Below are positions 1 through 8,501 of a DNA stretch of 64,000 nucleotides, in pieces; position 1 is the first letter of the stretch; each line of letters starts with the position of its first letter. The notes beneath the pieces are model-generated. The model saw nothing but the letters and a program-made list of their open reading frames with translations. It did not search any database and was not told where the DNA came from. Origin of the DNA: Vibrio sp. VB16 (GTDB taxonomy: Bacteria; Pseudomonadota; Gammaproteobacteria; Enterobacterales; Vibrionaceae); contig NZ_CP087591.1 of NCBI RefSeq assembly GCF_015594925.2, positions 620,001 through 684,000 of the forward strand. The letters run 5' to 3'. The translations under genes and the position numbers were made by a program.

Positions 1-169
1 CACTTACTCTATTTCCAGCAAATTGCATCACTAATTTTTTAAATGACTCAGGGTTTGTCGCACTATCATCACCTTCATACATAGGTGCACCACCTGATTT
101 TACCACCTCATCTAAAGCCAATAAAATCATTCGCAACGCGTGCAAATGTTCTTTTGATTCATTACTCAT
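1..169 (-). CDS. Unrecognised protein, 3' part outside the window
   Basis: An open frame reads leftwards from an ATG at 169 and runs off the window start after 56 codons. A good ribosome binding site (AGGATA) lies about 8 bases upstream of the ATG. The visible N-terminus starts MSNESKEHLHAL and is hydrophilic, with no signal peptide or membrane segment. I do not recognise the family. It is divergent from nothing; the next gene (305-880) has the same orientation and lies upstream of it. Confidence 0.55.
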   Translation of the reverse strand, partial: MSNESKEHLHALRMILLALDEVVKSGGAPMYEGDDSATNPESFKKLVMQFAGNRVS

Positions 170-304
170 AAACGTCACTATCCTATCAGAGTATCGATAA
201 ACAGAATTAATTCCTTGCTTCAATAATAGGAGTAATTGCAAAAAGAGGTCAATTCGTATGCGCTATAAATGTTATAGCTAACAGCCTTTTAGTATAACCT
301 AGTA

Positions 305-880
305 TTATTTTTCACCCACACCCATCAAAACTGACAATATACCTTGCTCAGTTTCTATCTCAAAAGGAACAGAAACTGTAACGGTATCAAAGCCTGCATC
401 AATTAAAACTTGCTCAACTTTACTTTCTGTTAACCCGTCTTTCTCGTCTTCCGCTAACCAATCCCAATGGATAAATAAACCATCATCCTCGAGTAAGGAG
501 TAAATTAACTCCGCGGCCTCATCGAAATCATCTATAAATCCGCATACTGAAGATGCAATGACACAATCAAACTGCCCACGAAACGCCGGATGCTGAGCAA
601 TTAACCCTCGAGAAAGGATGTCAACAACGGGTTCAACGTTTGGCAACATTTTTTTGTCTAGCTCTTCTATCATGGCTTCCGATGAATCAAGCGCCACTAT
701 ATCTTTTGCTAATGGTGAGATCTTTTGACTTAATAATCCTGTACCACAGCCAAAATCAAACACTCGTAAATTGGTCACATTAATAATGTTATCTAACTGT
801 TCGAACGCCTTCTCTGCATAGCGAGCTGTCGTTGATTCCATTTCCCATTTTTTTGCGCGTTTATCCCAATCGTATGACAT
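305..880 (-). CDS. Class I SAM-dependent methyltransferase
   Basis: This is a 191-residue soluble protein with the class I methyltransferase fold. Motif I (VFDFGCGTG, residues 40-48) is the S-adenosylmethionine-binding glycine loop, followed by an acidic residue at the end of strand 2 (ALDSS) that would bind the ribose. The length fits a single catalytic domain with no extra substrate domain, so the methyl acceptor cannot be told. A GGAG ribosome binding site precedes the ATG at 880. The gene is divergent from a LysR regulator (1049-1927) and may be its target, but that rests only on arrangement. Confidence 0.85.
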   Translation of the reverse strand: MSYDWDKRAKKWEMESTTARYAEKAFEQLDNIINVTNLRVFDFGCGTGLLSQKISPLAKDIVALDSSEAMIEELDKKMLPNVEPVVDILSRGLIAQHPAFRGQFDCVIASSVCGFIDDFDEAAELIYSLLEDDGLFIHWDWLAEDEKDGLTESKVEQVLIDAGFDTVTVSVPFEIETEQGILSVLMGVGEK

Positions 881-1048
881 TTGGTCTCCGTTTGTACGTC
901 CTTAATTTTCGCTACCCCATGTTAAACAAATTGTCGCTTAGCTTCACGACTAATTGTTAAACTTTTCATGTTTATTCAGATTTGATGCTTTCAATTAGGC
1001 AATCTCAGCCAGTTTCGTTATCCTAACGCCATGAAACTAGGAGCAAAC

Positions 1049-1927
1049 ATGAATATCTCACATATAGAAGCGTTTTGTCGTGTTGCTGATCTAGGCTCTG
1101 TTTCAGAAGCAGCGAGGCAACTAGAGTGCAATAGAACCAGCTTGAGCATGGCAATTAAAGCACTCGAAAAGGAATTAAACATTTCTCTTTTTGTTCGCAC
1201 AGGAAACCAATTATCCCTTTCTGAGGCAGGTAAGGCTATCTATAAAGATTGTGAAAACTTGTTATCGACCTTCTCAAGAATTAAGCAGACATGCTGTCAG
1301 GCTTCAGGTGACTTCAACGCGGAAATATGGATTGCTCGCGATGACGGTTTACCCGATGAGTTTTGGCAGGAACTCGCTCATAAACTCAATAACAAATACC
1401 CAGCAACTTCATTCAATATTGTTTTGGCATCCAGCGGAGATTTAGCCAACTTAGTAGAAACAAAGCAAGTTGACTATGCCTTTGGCGTTGACTTTGAACG
1501 AACAGACGACCCAAAACTCGTTTATCAACCTTTAGGTAAGATCCGCATGATGTCTGTATGCAAAAAGGGACACCCTTTGAGTAAAATGCGCCGAGTGTCA
1601 GATCAAGATCTACGAAACACAATGCAAGCTTCAATGGCCTACCTAAATGAAAAAAACAACCCGGAACTGCAACCTTTCTCACTGAAATATATTGGATTTT
1701 CAAGCTTTGACTATATGCTCCACACGATCCTAAAAGAAGGTGCTTGGGGGGTATTACCTGAACCCCTAATTCGTCACCTTTTAAGAAGTGAACAAATTGC
1801 TGTCATCAAACACACATACGGTTTAACTCAAGAAGATTTCTGCATGGTGACTGCCGCAGGAATGTCTGAGCATCCCGGTATGACGTGGTTATCCGATAAA
1901 TTAAGTGACTTCTTGTTTGACTTCTAA
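1049..1927 (+). CDS. LysR-family transcriptional regulator
   Basis: This is a 292-residue LysR-type regulator. The N-terminal winged helix-turn-helix spans roughly residues 3-62 (NISHIEAFCRVADLGSVSEA), and the rest is the periplasmic-binding-protein-like effector domain. I chose the ATG at 1049 because AGGAGC sits 6-11 bases upstream; an in-frame ATG at 1031 would add six residues and lacks a binding site. It is divergent from the methyltransferase at 305-880, the usual arrangement for a LysR protein and its target. The effector is unknown. Confidence 0.88.
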   Translation: MNISHIEAFCRVADLGSVSEAARQLECNRTSLSMAIKALEKELNISLFVRTGNQLSLSEAGKAIYKDCENLLSTFSRIKQTCCQASGDFNAEIWIARDDGLPDEFWQELAHKLNNKYPATSFNIVLASSGDLANLVETKQVDYAFGVDFERTDDPKLVYQPLGKIRMMSVCKKGHPLSKMRRVSDQDLRNTMQASMAYLNEKNNPELQPFSLKYIGFSSFDYMLHTILKEGAWGVLPEPLIRHLLRSEQIAVIKHTYGLTQEDFCMVTAAGMSEHPGMTWLSDKLSDFLFDF

Positions 1928-2111
1928 GCATATTAATTGGGACCAATCAGTCAGCGTCAACTTTAATGGCACCAAATTAGAGCATTAACCCATTGTTATT
2001 AGTGGCATTTTTAGTTAAAAAATTCATAAGTCCTTTCAGTTTGCTATTTTCTCATTGAACATCTTCCATATATGACCAAAACTTGTCCAACAGTAATAAT
2101 ATGGATATTGT

Positions 2112-3008
2112 ATGTGTGCCCAAGTTAATCACAATGAAAATCGAGTATTAATCTTCTCAGCCCTTTTAGCATCGCTATTCGCTGTCGGAGGACTGTTCTT
2201 TGGATTATTAACAGGCTCACTCGTGATTATTTTTGATGGTGCGTATTCAACCGTCAGCTTACTGTTAACATTATTGTCACTGGCAGTATCTAAGTACATC
2301 CAAAAACCAGAAAAAAAACAGTTTCCATTTGGCAAAGCCATCTTAGAACCGGTTGTAATCACGGTAAAAGCCTCTGTCATATTAGCGGTAGTCGTTGTCT
2401 CATTATATTCTGCTGTAATCGCTATTTTTAATGGTGGTAGAGAAATGGACGCAAGCATTGCGACACTATTTGGTGTGATCAATGTCGTCGGTTGTGGTTA
2501 TGCCTGGTGGTATATAGTAAATCGTAGCAGAACGTTCTCTTCTGGATTAATTGAAGCGGAGTCGATGCAATGGAAAATGGATACCTTGCTGAGTGTTGGT
2601 GTCACAGCTGGTTTCCTTGTTGCTTGGGCGATTAGCTACACGTCGTTCGCTAGATATGCAGTATATGCGGATCCATTAATGATGTGTATCATTTCGGTAT
2701 ACTTTATCAAGGTACCTTTAGATATGCTAAAGGATTCAATGCGAGAGTTACTGATGATGCCGCCAAGTGAAGAGATACGTAATCAGGTTGATGAAGGTAT
2801 AAACAAGGTCGATAAACAAGGTACTCAACAAATAAAACTGACCGGTTTAACAAAAGTAGGACGTGAGCTACGAGTCAATGTTGATATCAATACGCAGGAA
2901 AACCGTTCTATTAACGTAGCGGATATCGAAAAAACTCGGCAGTCTATCGCTCATCAACTTTCAACCATGCCGTTTAATTTACGCTTAAACTTTCATATCG
3001 CTCGATAA
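2112..3008 (+). CDS. Cation diffusion facilitator (CDF) family efflux protein
   Basis: This 298-residue protein has about six hydrophobic segments in the first 210 residues and a cytoplasmic C-terminal domain of about 85 residues, the layout of CDF divalent-metal/proton antiporters. The acidic residue in TM2 (IIFDGAYS) and the EAESMQWKMD stretch in TM5 fit the metal-binding positions, although the TM2 site is not the classic paired HxxxD. The metal cannot be assigned. No strong ribosome binding site precedes the ATG at 2112. It stands alone and converges on the gene at 3026-3517. Confidence 0.85.
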   Translation: MCAQVNHNENRVLIFSALLASLFAVGGLFFGLLTGSLVIIFDGAYSTVSLLLTLLSLAVSKYIQKPEKKQFPFGKAILEPVVITVKASVILAVVVVSLYSAVIAIFNGGREMDASIATLFGVINVVGCGYAWWYIVNRSRTFSSGLIEAESMQWKMDTLLSVGVTAGFLVAWAISYTSFARYAVYADPLMMCIISVYFIKVPLDMLKDSMRELLMMPPSEEIRNQVDEGINKVDKQGTQQIKLTGLTKVGRELRVNVDINTQENRSINVADIEKTRQSIAHQLSTMPFNLRLNFHIAR

Positions 3009-3025
3009 CGCAAGGGACAACCACG

Positions 3026-3517
3026 TTATTTCTTGCTTTGAAAATGCTCGGCTAACGAAACACGTCTCGCAGGTCCAATACCATCTTCTTGTGGGAGCGT
3101 GTGTTCATAGCCTTGTTTTATGAATGACGCTACATGCCCGCCACCAGATAAACGCTTTAGCCGTTCATTATTGGCCCCAAACACCTTATATTCATATCGT
3201 TCACCACCTGCGTTAAAAGAAGCAATAGAGCCATCAAATTCGAAAGTAGATGCTATATATCTGCTGTCAACCATGACGCCTTCTGGTGTAAGTATAAATT
3301 GATCCGTTGACCAACTAGGCGCACCAATCTCTGACCAATGGCCATAGACACGTATAGGATCGATATATTCTTTATAGCTTTTAATGGCAACGTAAATACC
3401 TATAGCCGCAGTCACTAGAAAGAAAAGTAACCACACATACAGAGCGTATTTGGGTCCTCTTTCCAGATCATCGTCTTTGCTATTTTTACGCGGTGTTGTT
3501 CGTCCCAATGATGCCAT
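3026..3517 (-). CDS. Hypothetical membrane-anchored protein (resembles the DUF2850 family)
   Basis: This is a 163-residue protein with a positively charged N-terminus, one membrane segment at about residues 28-48 (LYVWLLFFLVTAAIGIYVAI) and a soluble C-terminal domain of about 110 residues predicted to be periplasmic. The sequence resembles the vibrio-restricted DUF2850 family as I remember it, which would support the taxonomic placement. The function is unknown. The gene is monocistronic and convergent with the CDF transporter. Confidence 0.7.
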   Translation of the reverse strand: MASLGRTTPRKNSKDDDLERGPKYALYVWLLFFLVTAAIGIYVAIKSYKEYIDPIRVYGHWSEIGAPSWSTDQFILTPEGVMVDSRYIASTFEFDGSIASFNAGGERYEYKVFGANNERLKRLSGGGHVASFIKQGYEHTLPQEDGIGPARRVSLAEHFQSKK

Positions 3518-3775
3518 TACGTTCTCTTTGATTCATCGTTTTCCATTTAATCCTAACCTAGCCAACGAGATAGTGACAGTATTATCGGTCAATTCTGGGT
3601 CGGATAAAAACGACGTTATTGTCAGTATAATTAGGATTTAGCTTTAGATGCGTAAATACGCACGCAAAGATTTTTTAACCCAATCAGACAACAATTAGGA
3701 GATTAAAGAACCGTCATTTACGTATTCACACAACAGGATAACGGAGCCTAACATTGCCACTAGTCGTCAAATTCT

Positions 3776-4174
3776 TTATACCACTTCCCACGAATGAGTC
3801 ATGGTTACGCCTTCACCTAACATTAAGCAAACAGAACAGTATTTCTGCAATGAATCCCGAGTCACTTTTTCTACGACAGCAGCATCAAGCCCCTGCCCAC
3901 TTACTTCAAAGTGAATGTTGACACTGGTAAATATTCTTGGTGCCGTATCTCGTCTTTCTGTTGTCAGCTTGGCAATACATGAATCTATTTTTTGACCCGC
4001 AGACTTGAGACCATCGACAACATCTACGGAACTGCATCCGCCCGCCGCCATTAACACCAATTCCATTGGGCTTGGCGCAGATGCTCCTCCGTTTCCATCC
4101 ATTACAATGGCATGACCGGATTGGGAATTTCCGATAAAGGTAAAGTCATTTACCCACTCTACTGCTGCTTCCAT
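3776..4174 (-). CDS. OsmC-family protein (YhfA-like)
   Basis: This is a 132-residue OsmC/Ohr-fold protein. Two conserved cysteines are visible, in GGCSSVDVV (near residue 47) and KYCSVCLML (near residues 112-115), with MELVLMAAGG on the helix typical of the family. The length and the single OsmC domain are closer to the YhfA-type branch than to organic hydroperoxide resistance protein Ohr. A thiol-based peroxide-reducing role is plausible from the family but not demonstrable here. It stands alone. Confidence 0.82.
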   Translation of the reverse strand: MEAAVEWVNDFTFIGNSQSGHAIVMDGNGGASAPSPMELVLMAAGGCSSVDVVDGLKSAGQKIDSCIAKLTTERRDTAPRIFTSVNIHFEVSGQGLDAAVVEKVTRDSLQKYCSVCLMLGEGVTMTHSWEVV

Positions 4175-4271
4175 TTAAATCTCCACTCTTGATATTTTCT
4201 CTAGTATAAGGCCAACCATTTTAGGCTTACTACATTTATTCGTAAAATCAAACGTCTGAACTTATACAAAA

Positions 4272-4296
4272 AAAGGCAAGCCATTAGCCTGCCTTT
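4272..4296 (-). terminator. Rho-independent terminator of the first ABM gene
   Basis: Inverted repeat with arms 4272-4281 and 4287-4296 (10 bp, one mismatch) and a 5-base loop. Read leftwards it is followed by TTTTTGTAT. It lies just after the stop of the gene at 4327-4617. Confidence 0.8.
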
Positions 4297-4326
4297 CCTT
4301 ATTTCTTTAATTACCGTGTTAGTTCG

Positions 4327-4617
4327 TTAGGCTATTTGCGTCATTTCATTGACAACGAATTCTTCTACAGCGCCTTCCGTTGCTGCTACATAATCGATCA
4401 AATGCTGGTTGCTCATATGAGCCTGCCACAACTCACGTGACGCCCAGTTCTCGAAAAACTGAAAGTGCGCCAGATTATCGTTGTCTTGGTGCAAATCATA
4501 GTTGATACACCCTTCTTCTGCGCGAGTTGTTTCAATCAACTTCAATAATTCACTTTTAACCAGTTCAATCTTGTCTGATTTAGCAACGATATTTGCAATA
4601 ATTGTCAGCTTTGTCAT
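4327..4617 (-). CDS. ABM-domain (antibiotic biosynthesis monooxygenase-like) protein, copy 1
   Basis: This 96-residue protein has the dimeric ferredoxin-like alpha/beta barrel of the ABM superfamily (YgiN and related quinol monooxygenases). Hallmarks are EEGCINYDLHQD in strand 2, ENW in strand 3 and the HM..HL stretch in helix 2. It is about 70 percent identical by eye to the protein at 4833-5123, so the pair is a tandem duplication. GAGGA lies about 10 bases before the ATG. The substrate is unknown; small quinones or reactive aldehydes are typical of the family. Confidence 0.87.
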   Translation of the reverse strand: MTKLTIIANIVAKSDKIELVKSELLKLIETTRAEEGCINYDLHQDNDNLAHFQFFENWASRELWQAHMSNQHLIDYVAATEGAVEEFVVNEMTQIA

Positions 4618-4813
4618 GTGTTATACATCCTCATAATGACGAGTGATAGAATATTCATTCAGTTCGGTTCAAGTATAATAGCGCTTCTTATTAACTTATA
4701 AATTAACCAACAACTTATATTTCAAAAATAACCGTTTGGTTATGAATACTCATTCTAAATCTGGCCCTTACAGTGGGAGGACAGCTTGAGTCTAGGCAAT
4801 CAAATAAAGCAAT

Positions 4814-4847
4814 ACTAGGGTCTGTTGACCTTTCAACAGACCCTAGT
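4814..4847 (-). terminator. Terminator overlapping the end of the second ABM gene
   Basis: A perfect 14-bp stem (4814-4827 and 4834-4847) with a 6-base loop. Read leftwards it is followed by a U-rich tail (GCTTTATTTG). The stop codon of the gene (4833-4835) falls in the hairpin, so the last codons are part of the terminator. Confidence 0.8.
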
Positions 4848-5123
4848 CATCTCATTTAAAGTAAACTCTTCCACTGCTCCCTCAGTCGCGACCATATATT
4901 CTTGTAGATGTGTATTGCCCATGTGAGTTTGCCAAAGCTCGCGAGAAACCCAGTTTTCATAGAAGGTAAAGTGTGCTGGATTCTCATTATCTTGATGCAA
5001 GTCGTAGTTGATACAACCTTCCTCTGCACGAGTGATATCGATAAGCTTCAGCAGCTCTGCTTTTACTCGATCGATTTGGTCTGCTTTTGCGAAAATATTT
5101 GCGACAATAGTTAATTTGGCCAT
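4833..5123 (-). CDS. ABM-domain monooxygenase-like protein, copy 2
   Basis: This 96-residue ABM-fold protein is a paralogue of the neighbouring gene and shares the EEGCINYDLHQD and ENW..RELWQ motifs. The C-terminus (MTRVC) differs from copy 1 (MTQIA) because the terminator stem overlaps the final codons. It is divergent from the LysR gene at 5251, which is therefore the likely regulator. Each copy has its own terminator, so they are probably separate transcripts. Confidence 0.87.
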   Translation of the reverse strand: MAKLTIVANIFAKADQIDRVKAELLKLIDITRAEEGCINYDLHQDNENPAHFTFYENWVSRELWQTHMGNTHLQEYMVATEGAVEEFTLNEMTRVC

Positions 5124-5250
5124 GAAATGTTCCTCTATTTAGATTCCGTGTTTTGGTTATTTTCTCTTTAAGTTGTGCTCATCGTAACCTTTGATTACAC
5201 TCTAATAAACAGCGGTATAATTGAATCATTATCAAAAATCATTAGATAAT

Positions 5251-6189
5251 ATGTTATTAGAAGATCTGAGAGTTATTCTTAAAGTAGCGGAATTTCGCAG
5301 CATTACTGCCGCCGCATCACATTTAGATATGCGAATGGCGACAGCAAGTGCTGCGGTCAAACGTGTCGAACGTTCTCTAGGCGTCGACCTTTTCATTCGT
5401 ACCACGCGTCAGCTTAGGCTTTCTGCGGCAGGTGAACGATATATACCTCAATGCGAACAAGCTTTGTTGATGCTAGAACAGGCTAAACAGAACATGAAAG
5501 ACGATCTTGATATTGTCGATGGTGAACTTCGTATTGCTCTATCATCCGATTTAGGTCGTAATTTGGTCGTACCATGGTTGGATGAGTTCTTGCACACCTA
5601 CCCCGAGGTTCAACTTAGAGCCAATATAAGTGATAGCAATATTGACTTTTATCGCGATGCCATCGATATTGCACTTCGATATGGCTCTCCAGATGATGCC
5701 AACCTCTATGGATTTAAAATCTGTAATGCGCCTAGGCTCTTGTGCGCCACACAAGGATATCTGGATGCAAATGGGACCCCAATGCATCCCAATGACCTAT
5801 CAGAGCATAACGGGCTTCTCTATCAACTATATGACGTACTGAACGACGAATGGACGTTCTTACGTAAGGAGCAACAATATAAGGTCAAGATGCAGGGAAA
5901 TCGGGCCTCCAATGATGGTGATTTAGTCCGTAGATGGTGTGTCGCTGGCGAAGGACTTGCGGTCAAATCGTGCCTAGATATGTCTCAAGACTTATTGGCG
6001 GGAAATCTCATTCCTGTCATGACAAATTATCAACCTCATCCTACAGAATTATGGCTTATCTTTCCGAGTCGACAATCTATTACACCTGCTGCAAGATTGA
6101 TAAGAGATGCATTAAAGGCAAAATGCGCCTCTATTTTAGAGCAGTTGGTCGATAAGGAGATCCTAGACGTTAGCGTTTTGAAAAATTGA
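5251..6189 (+). CDS. LysR-family transcriptional regulator
   Basis: This 312-residue LysR protein has its helix-turn-helix at about residues 3-60 (LEDLRVILKVAEFRSITA) and a full effector-binding domain (PNDLSEHNGL and EGLAVKS are typical of the AaeR/DsdC-like branch). The ATG at 5251 places the first helix at the usual distance; an upstream in-frame TTG at 5221 would add ten residues and has no better binding site. The gene is divergent from ABM copy 2. Confidence 0.87.
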   Translation: MLLEDLRVILKVAEFRSITAAASHLDMRMATASAAVKRVERSLGVDLFIRTTRQLRLSAAGERYIPQCEQALLMLEQAKQNMKDDLDIVDGELRIALSSDLGRNLVVPWLDEFLHTYPEVQLRANISDSNIDFYRDAIDIALRYGSPDDANLYGFKICNAPRLLCATQGYLDANGTPMHPNDLSEHNGLLYQLYDVLNDEWTFLRKEQQYKVKMQGNRASNDGDLVRRWCVAGEGLAVKSCLDMSQDLLAGNLIPVMTNYQPHPTELWLIFPSRQSITPAARLIRDALKAKCASILEQLVDKEILDVSVLKN

Positions 6190-6232
6190 ATTAAAGTCTT
6201 AAGTACATCAGTACACGTCAGGCTAGATACTA

Positions 6233-6262
6233 AAAAGGGAGCCGATAAATCGACTCCCTTTT
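6233..6262. terminator. Bidirectional terminator between LysR and proV-like genes
   Basis: A 13-bp stem with one mismatch (6233-6245 and 6250-6262), A-rich on the left and T-rich on the right, so it can stop both convergent transcripts. Confidence 0.8.
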
Positions 6263-6310
6263 AAATTATGCCTCATTCAACAAACACAAATCGATGATTC
6301 TAAATTCAGG

Positions 6311-7540
6311 CTAACTACTTGATTCTTTTTCCGTGGCTGTTAATTCTTTCTCAGTACTTGATTTCTCAGAAAATATTTCAGCGACCGATTCTTTCTCTAA
6401 AGAACCTTTGAAGTTACCTTCACTATCAACAACAGGCAAAGAGTAATCAGAAGAGATTGTCTCGGTTAACACATCTTCAATAGCCGATTCGGGAGAGACC
6501 GTCGGAACATCTTCATATATATCAGGATGAATAGCCCCACTTGTTTCTAATGAAACCGCGGACTCTAACTCTTTCTCAGTAATAATACCTTGGAAACCAT
6601 CTTTGGTGATGTGATAGCCGTAATCATGAGTCGATTTCCTCATTTGAGCTAACGCACCTTCAATGGTTGCGGCCGTTATTCTCATCGCAGGGCGTTGCAT
6701 TACCGTCTCTACAGTCAACGCTCTTGCTCTGTTCACGTCCTTTACAAAGGCTTCAACATAATCGTTTGCAGGTTCAAGTAAGATTTCATCTGGCGTACCT
6801 TGCTGAACCAACTCACCATCTTTTAAAATGGCAATTCTATCACCTAGCCTTAATGCTTCATCCAAGTCATGGGTGATGAAGATAATCGTTTTTTGTAACG
6901 TCTCTTGCAGATCAATTAGTTGATCCTGCATCTCACTTCTAATCAATGGATCAAGCGCGGAAAATGCTTCATCCATGAGTAGTATTTCTGCGTCAGTGCA
7001 GAGTGCTCTTGCCAAACCTACACGTTGTTGTTGACCACCTGAGAGTTGAGAAGGGTATTGCTCTTCGTATCCCTTCAAGCCTACTGTTTCTATCCATTCG
7101 CTTGCTTTCGCAAGCCTTTCTGCTTTATCAATTTTTTGAATTTCAAGCCCATAAGCAACATTAGCGATCACTTTTTTATGCGGGAACAGACCAAAGCGTT
7201 GAAAAACCATCGACATTTTGTGACGGCGAAATTCCTGTAGCTCATGTACGCCAAATTCCATGATATTTGTGCCTTCCACCACTATCTTGCCTTCAGTCGG
7301 ATCGATTAGTCGGTTGAAATGGCGAATTAGCGTCGATTTGCCTGAACCAGAAAGACCCATGATAACGAAGATTTCAGCCTTCTTAATTTCCAGGTTTATG
7401 TCTTTAAGTCCAACAGTGTGTCCCGTCTTTTCTAATATTTCATCCTTACTTAAGCCTTCCGCAATCATAGGGAGAACTTTTTTGGGATTAGGGCCAAATA
7501 TCTTGTACAGACCAGAAATTTTAATTACTGACTCAGTCAT
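6311..7540 (-). CDS. proV: Glycine betaine/proline ABC transporter, ATP-binding subunit
   Basis: This 409-residue ATPase energises import of a betaine-type osmoprotectant. It has Walker A (GLSGSGKST), the signature LSGGQQQRVGLARAL, Walker B (ILLMDEAFSALD) and the H-loop, followed by a C-terminal pair of CBS-type repeats (about residues 280-390), as in ProV/OpuAA. CBS domains in this family sense ionic strength. The acidic, Ser/Glu-rich tail beyond residue 390 is extra. The start overlaps the end of the permease gene by 8 bases, indicating translational coupling. proV is used in the broad family sense. Confidence 0.9.
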   Translation of the reverse strand: MTESVIKISGLYKIFGPNPKKVLPMIAEGLSKDEILEKTGHTVGLKDINLEIKKAEIFVIMGLSGSGKSTLIRHFNRLIDPTEGKIVVEGTNIMEFGVHELQEFRRHKMSMVFQRFGLFPHKKVIANVAYGLEIQKIDKAERLAKASEWIETVGLKGYEEQYPSQLSGGQQQRVGLARALCTDAEILLMDEAFSALDPLIRSEMQDQLIDLQETLQKTIIFITHDLDEALRLGDRIAILKDGELVQQGTPDEILLEPANDYVEAFVKDVNRARALTVETVMQRPAMRITAATIEGALAQMRKSTHDYGYHITKDGFQGIITEKELESAVSLETSGAIHPDIYEDVPTVSPESAIEDVLTETISSDYSLPVVDSEGNFKGSLEKESVAEIFSEKSSTEKELTATEKESSS

Positions 7541-8432
7541 GCTTCTGGTCTCCTAAATGGGCTTGAGTACGCTTTGCGTAAGCTTGTGATGCACGGTCAA
7601 AAAGAATCGCCAAGGCAACAATAGCAAAGCCATTAAGTAAACCCAATGTGAAGTATTGATTGGTTATCGACTTTAGAACCGGCTGTCCCAATCCTTTTAC
7701 CCCTATCATCGATGCGATAACAACCATGGACAGCGCCATCATGATAGTTTGGTTGATACCCGCCATAATAGTAGGCATGGCTAAGGGTAATTGCACCCCA
7801 GTCAACCTTTGCCATGGGCTAGATCCGAACGCTGTCGCGGCTTCGAGAACCTCTTTGTCAACGAGACGGATACCTAAATTCGTTAAGCGTATTACGGGAG
7901 GGATAGCGTAAATAATAACCGCGATTAAACCCGGGATTTTACCAATACCAAGTAGCATAACAACGGGAATTAGGTATACAAAAGCCGGCATAGTTTGCAT
8001 GATATCTAGCATTGGTGTCACAACAGACTGCACTCGATTTGAACGGGCCATTGCGATACCAATTGGTATCCCGATGGCTATAGCCAAGAAGGTACATACG
8101 GTAATAATACTAAGCGTCCGCATCGTATCCTCCCACATACCAAAGTAGCCTATAAGCAATAGCGAAACAAAGCACGCGACCGCAAGCTTAACCGAACGAC
8201 TCGCGACATAAACCAAACCAGTACAGAGCAGAAGTACTATCCACCAAGGTGTACCTAATAAAAGCTTTTCAAACCAAATAAGAAAGGAGAGCAAAGGGTC
8301 AAAAATAGACTCTATTAAATCGCCATATTCACGTGAAAACTCTTTATAGGCACCATCAAGTGTTTTTCGTATTGCACGAAGACTTGAACGTTCCATTTCG
8401 GGAAAGCTGTACAACCAGCTACTATCAGCCAT
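7533..8432 (-). CDS. proW: Glycine betaine/proline ABC transporter, permease subunit
   Basis: This 299-residue inner-membrane permease has a soluble N-terminal stretch of about 50 residues and then about seven membrane segments, as in ProW. The coupling-loop EAA motif is visible as EAATAFGSSPWQRLTGVQLPLA (written here in parts: EAATAFGSS and LPLAMPTIMAG). It belongs to the operon proX-proW-proV. A hairpin separates it from proX. Confidence 0.9.
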   Translation of the reverse strand: MADSSWLYSFPEMERSSLRAIRKTLDGAYKEFSREYGDLIESIFDPLLSFLIWFEKLLLGTPWWIVLLLCTGLVYVASRSVKLAVACFVSLLLIGYFGMWEDTMRTLSIITVCTFLAIAIGIPIGIAMARSNRVQSVVTPMLDIMQTMPAFVYLIPVVMLLGIGKIPGLIAVIIYAIPPVIRLTNLGIRLVDKEVLEAATAFGSSPWQRLTGVQLPLAMPTIMAGINQTIMMALSMVVIASMIGVKGLGQPVLKSITNQYFTLGLLNGFAIVALAILFDRASQAYAKRTQAHLGDQKHD

Positions 8433-8450
8433 CTTTAATTCCTTAATGCG

Positions 8451-8481
8451 AAAAGAGTAACTTGTAGCAAGTTACTCTTTT
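8451..8481 (-). other. Intercistronic hairpin between proX and proW
   Basis: A perfect 14-bp stem (8451-8464 and 8468-8481) with a 3-base loop. Read in the direction of the operon (leftwards) it lacks a U-tract, so it is unlikely to stop all transcription. It probably protects the proX message and gives more binding protein than permease. Confidence 0.7.
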
Positions 8482-8501
8482 TATTTTTAAATATTAACTA
8501 A

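Noticed and set aside
2129..2482. 117-codon open frame antisense to the CDF transporter
   Set aside because: Fully covered by a convincing membrane protein on the other strand.
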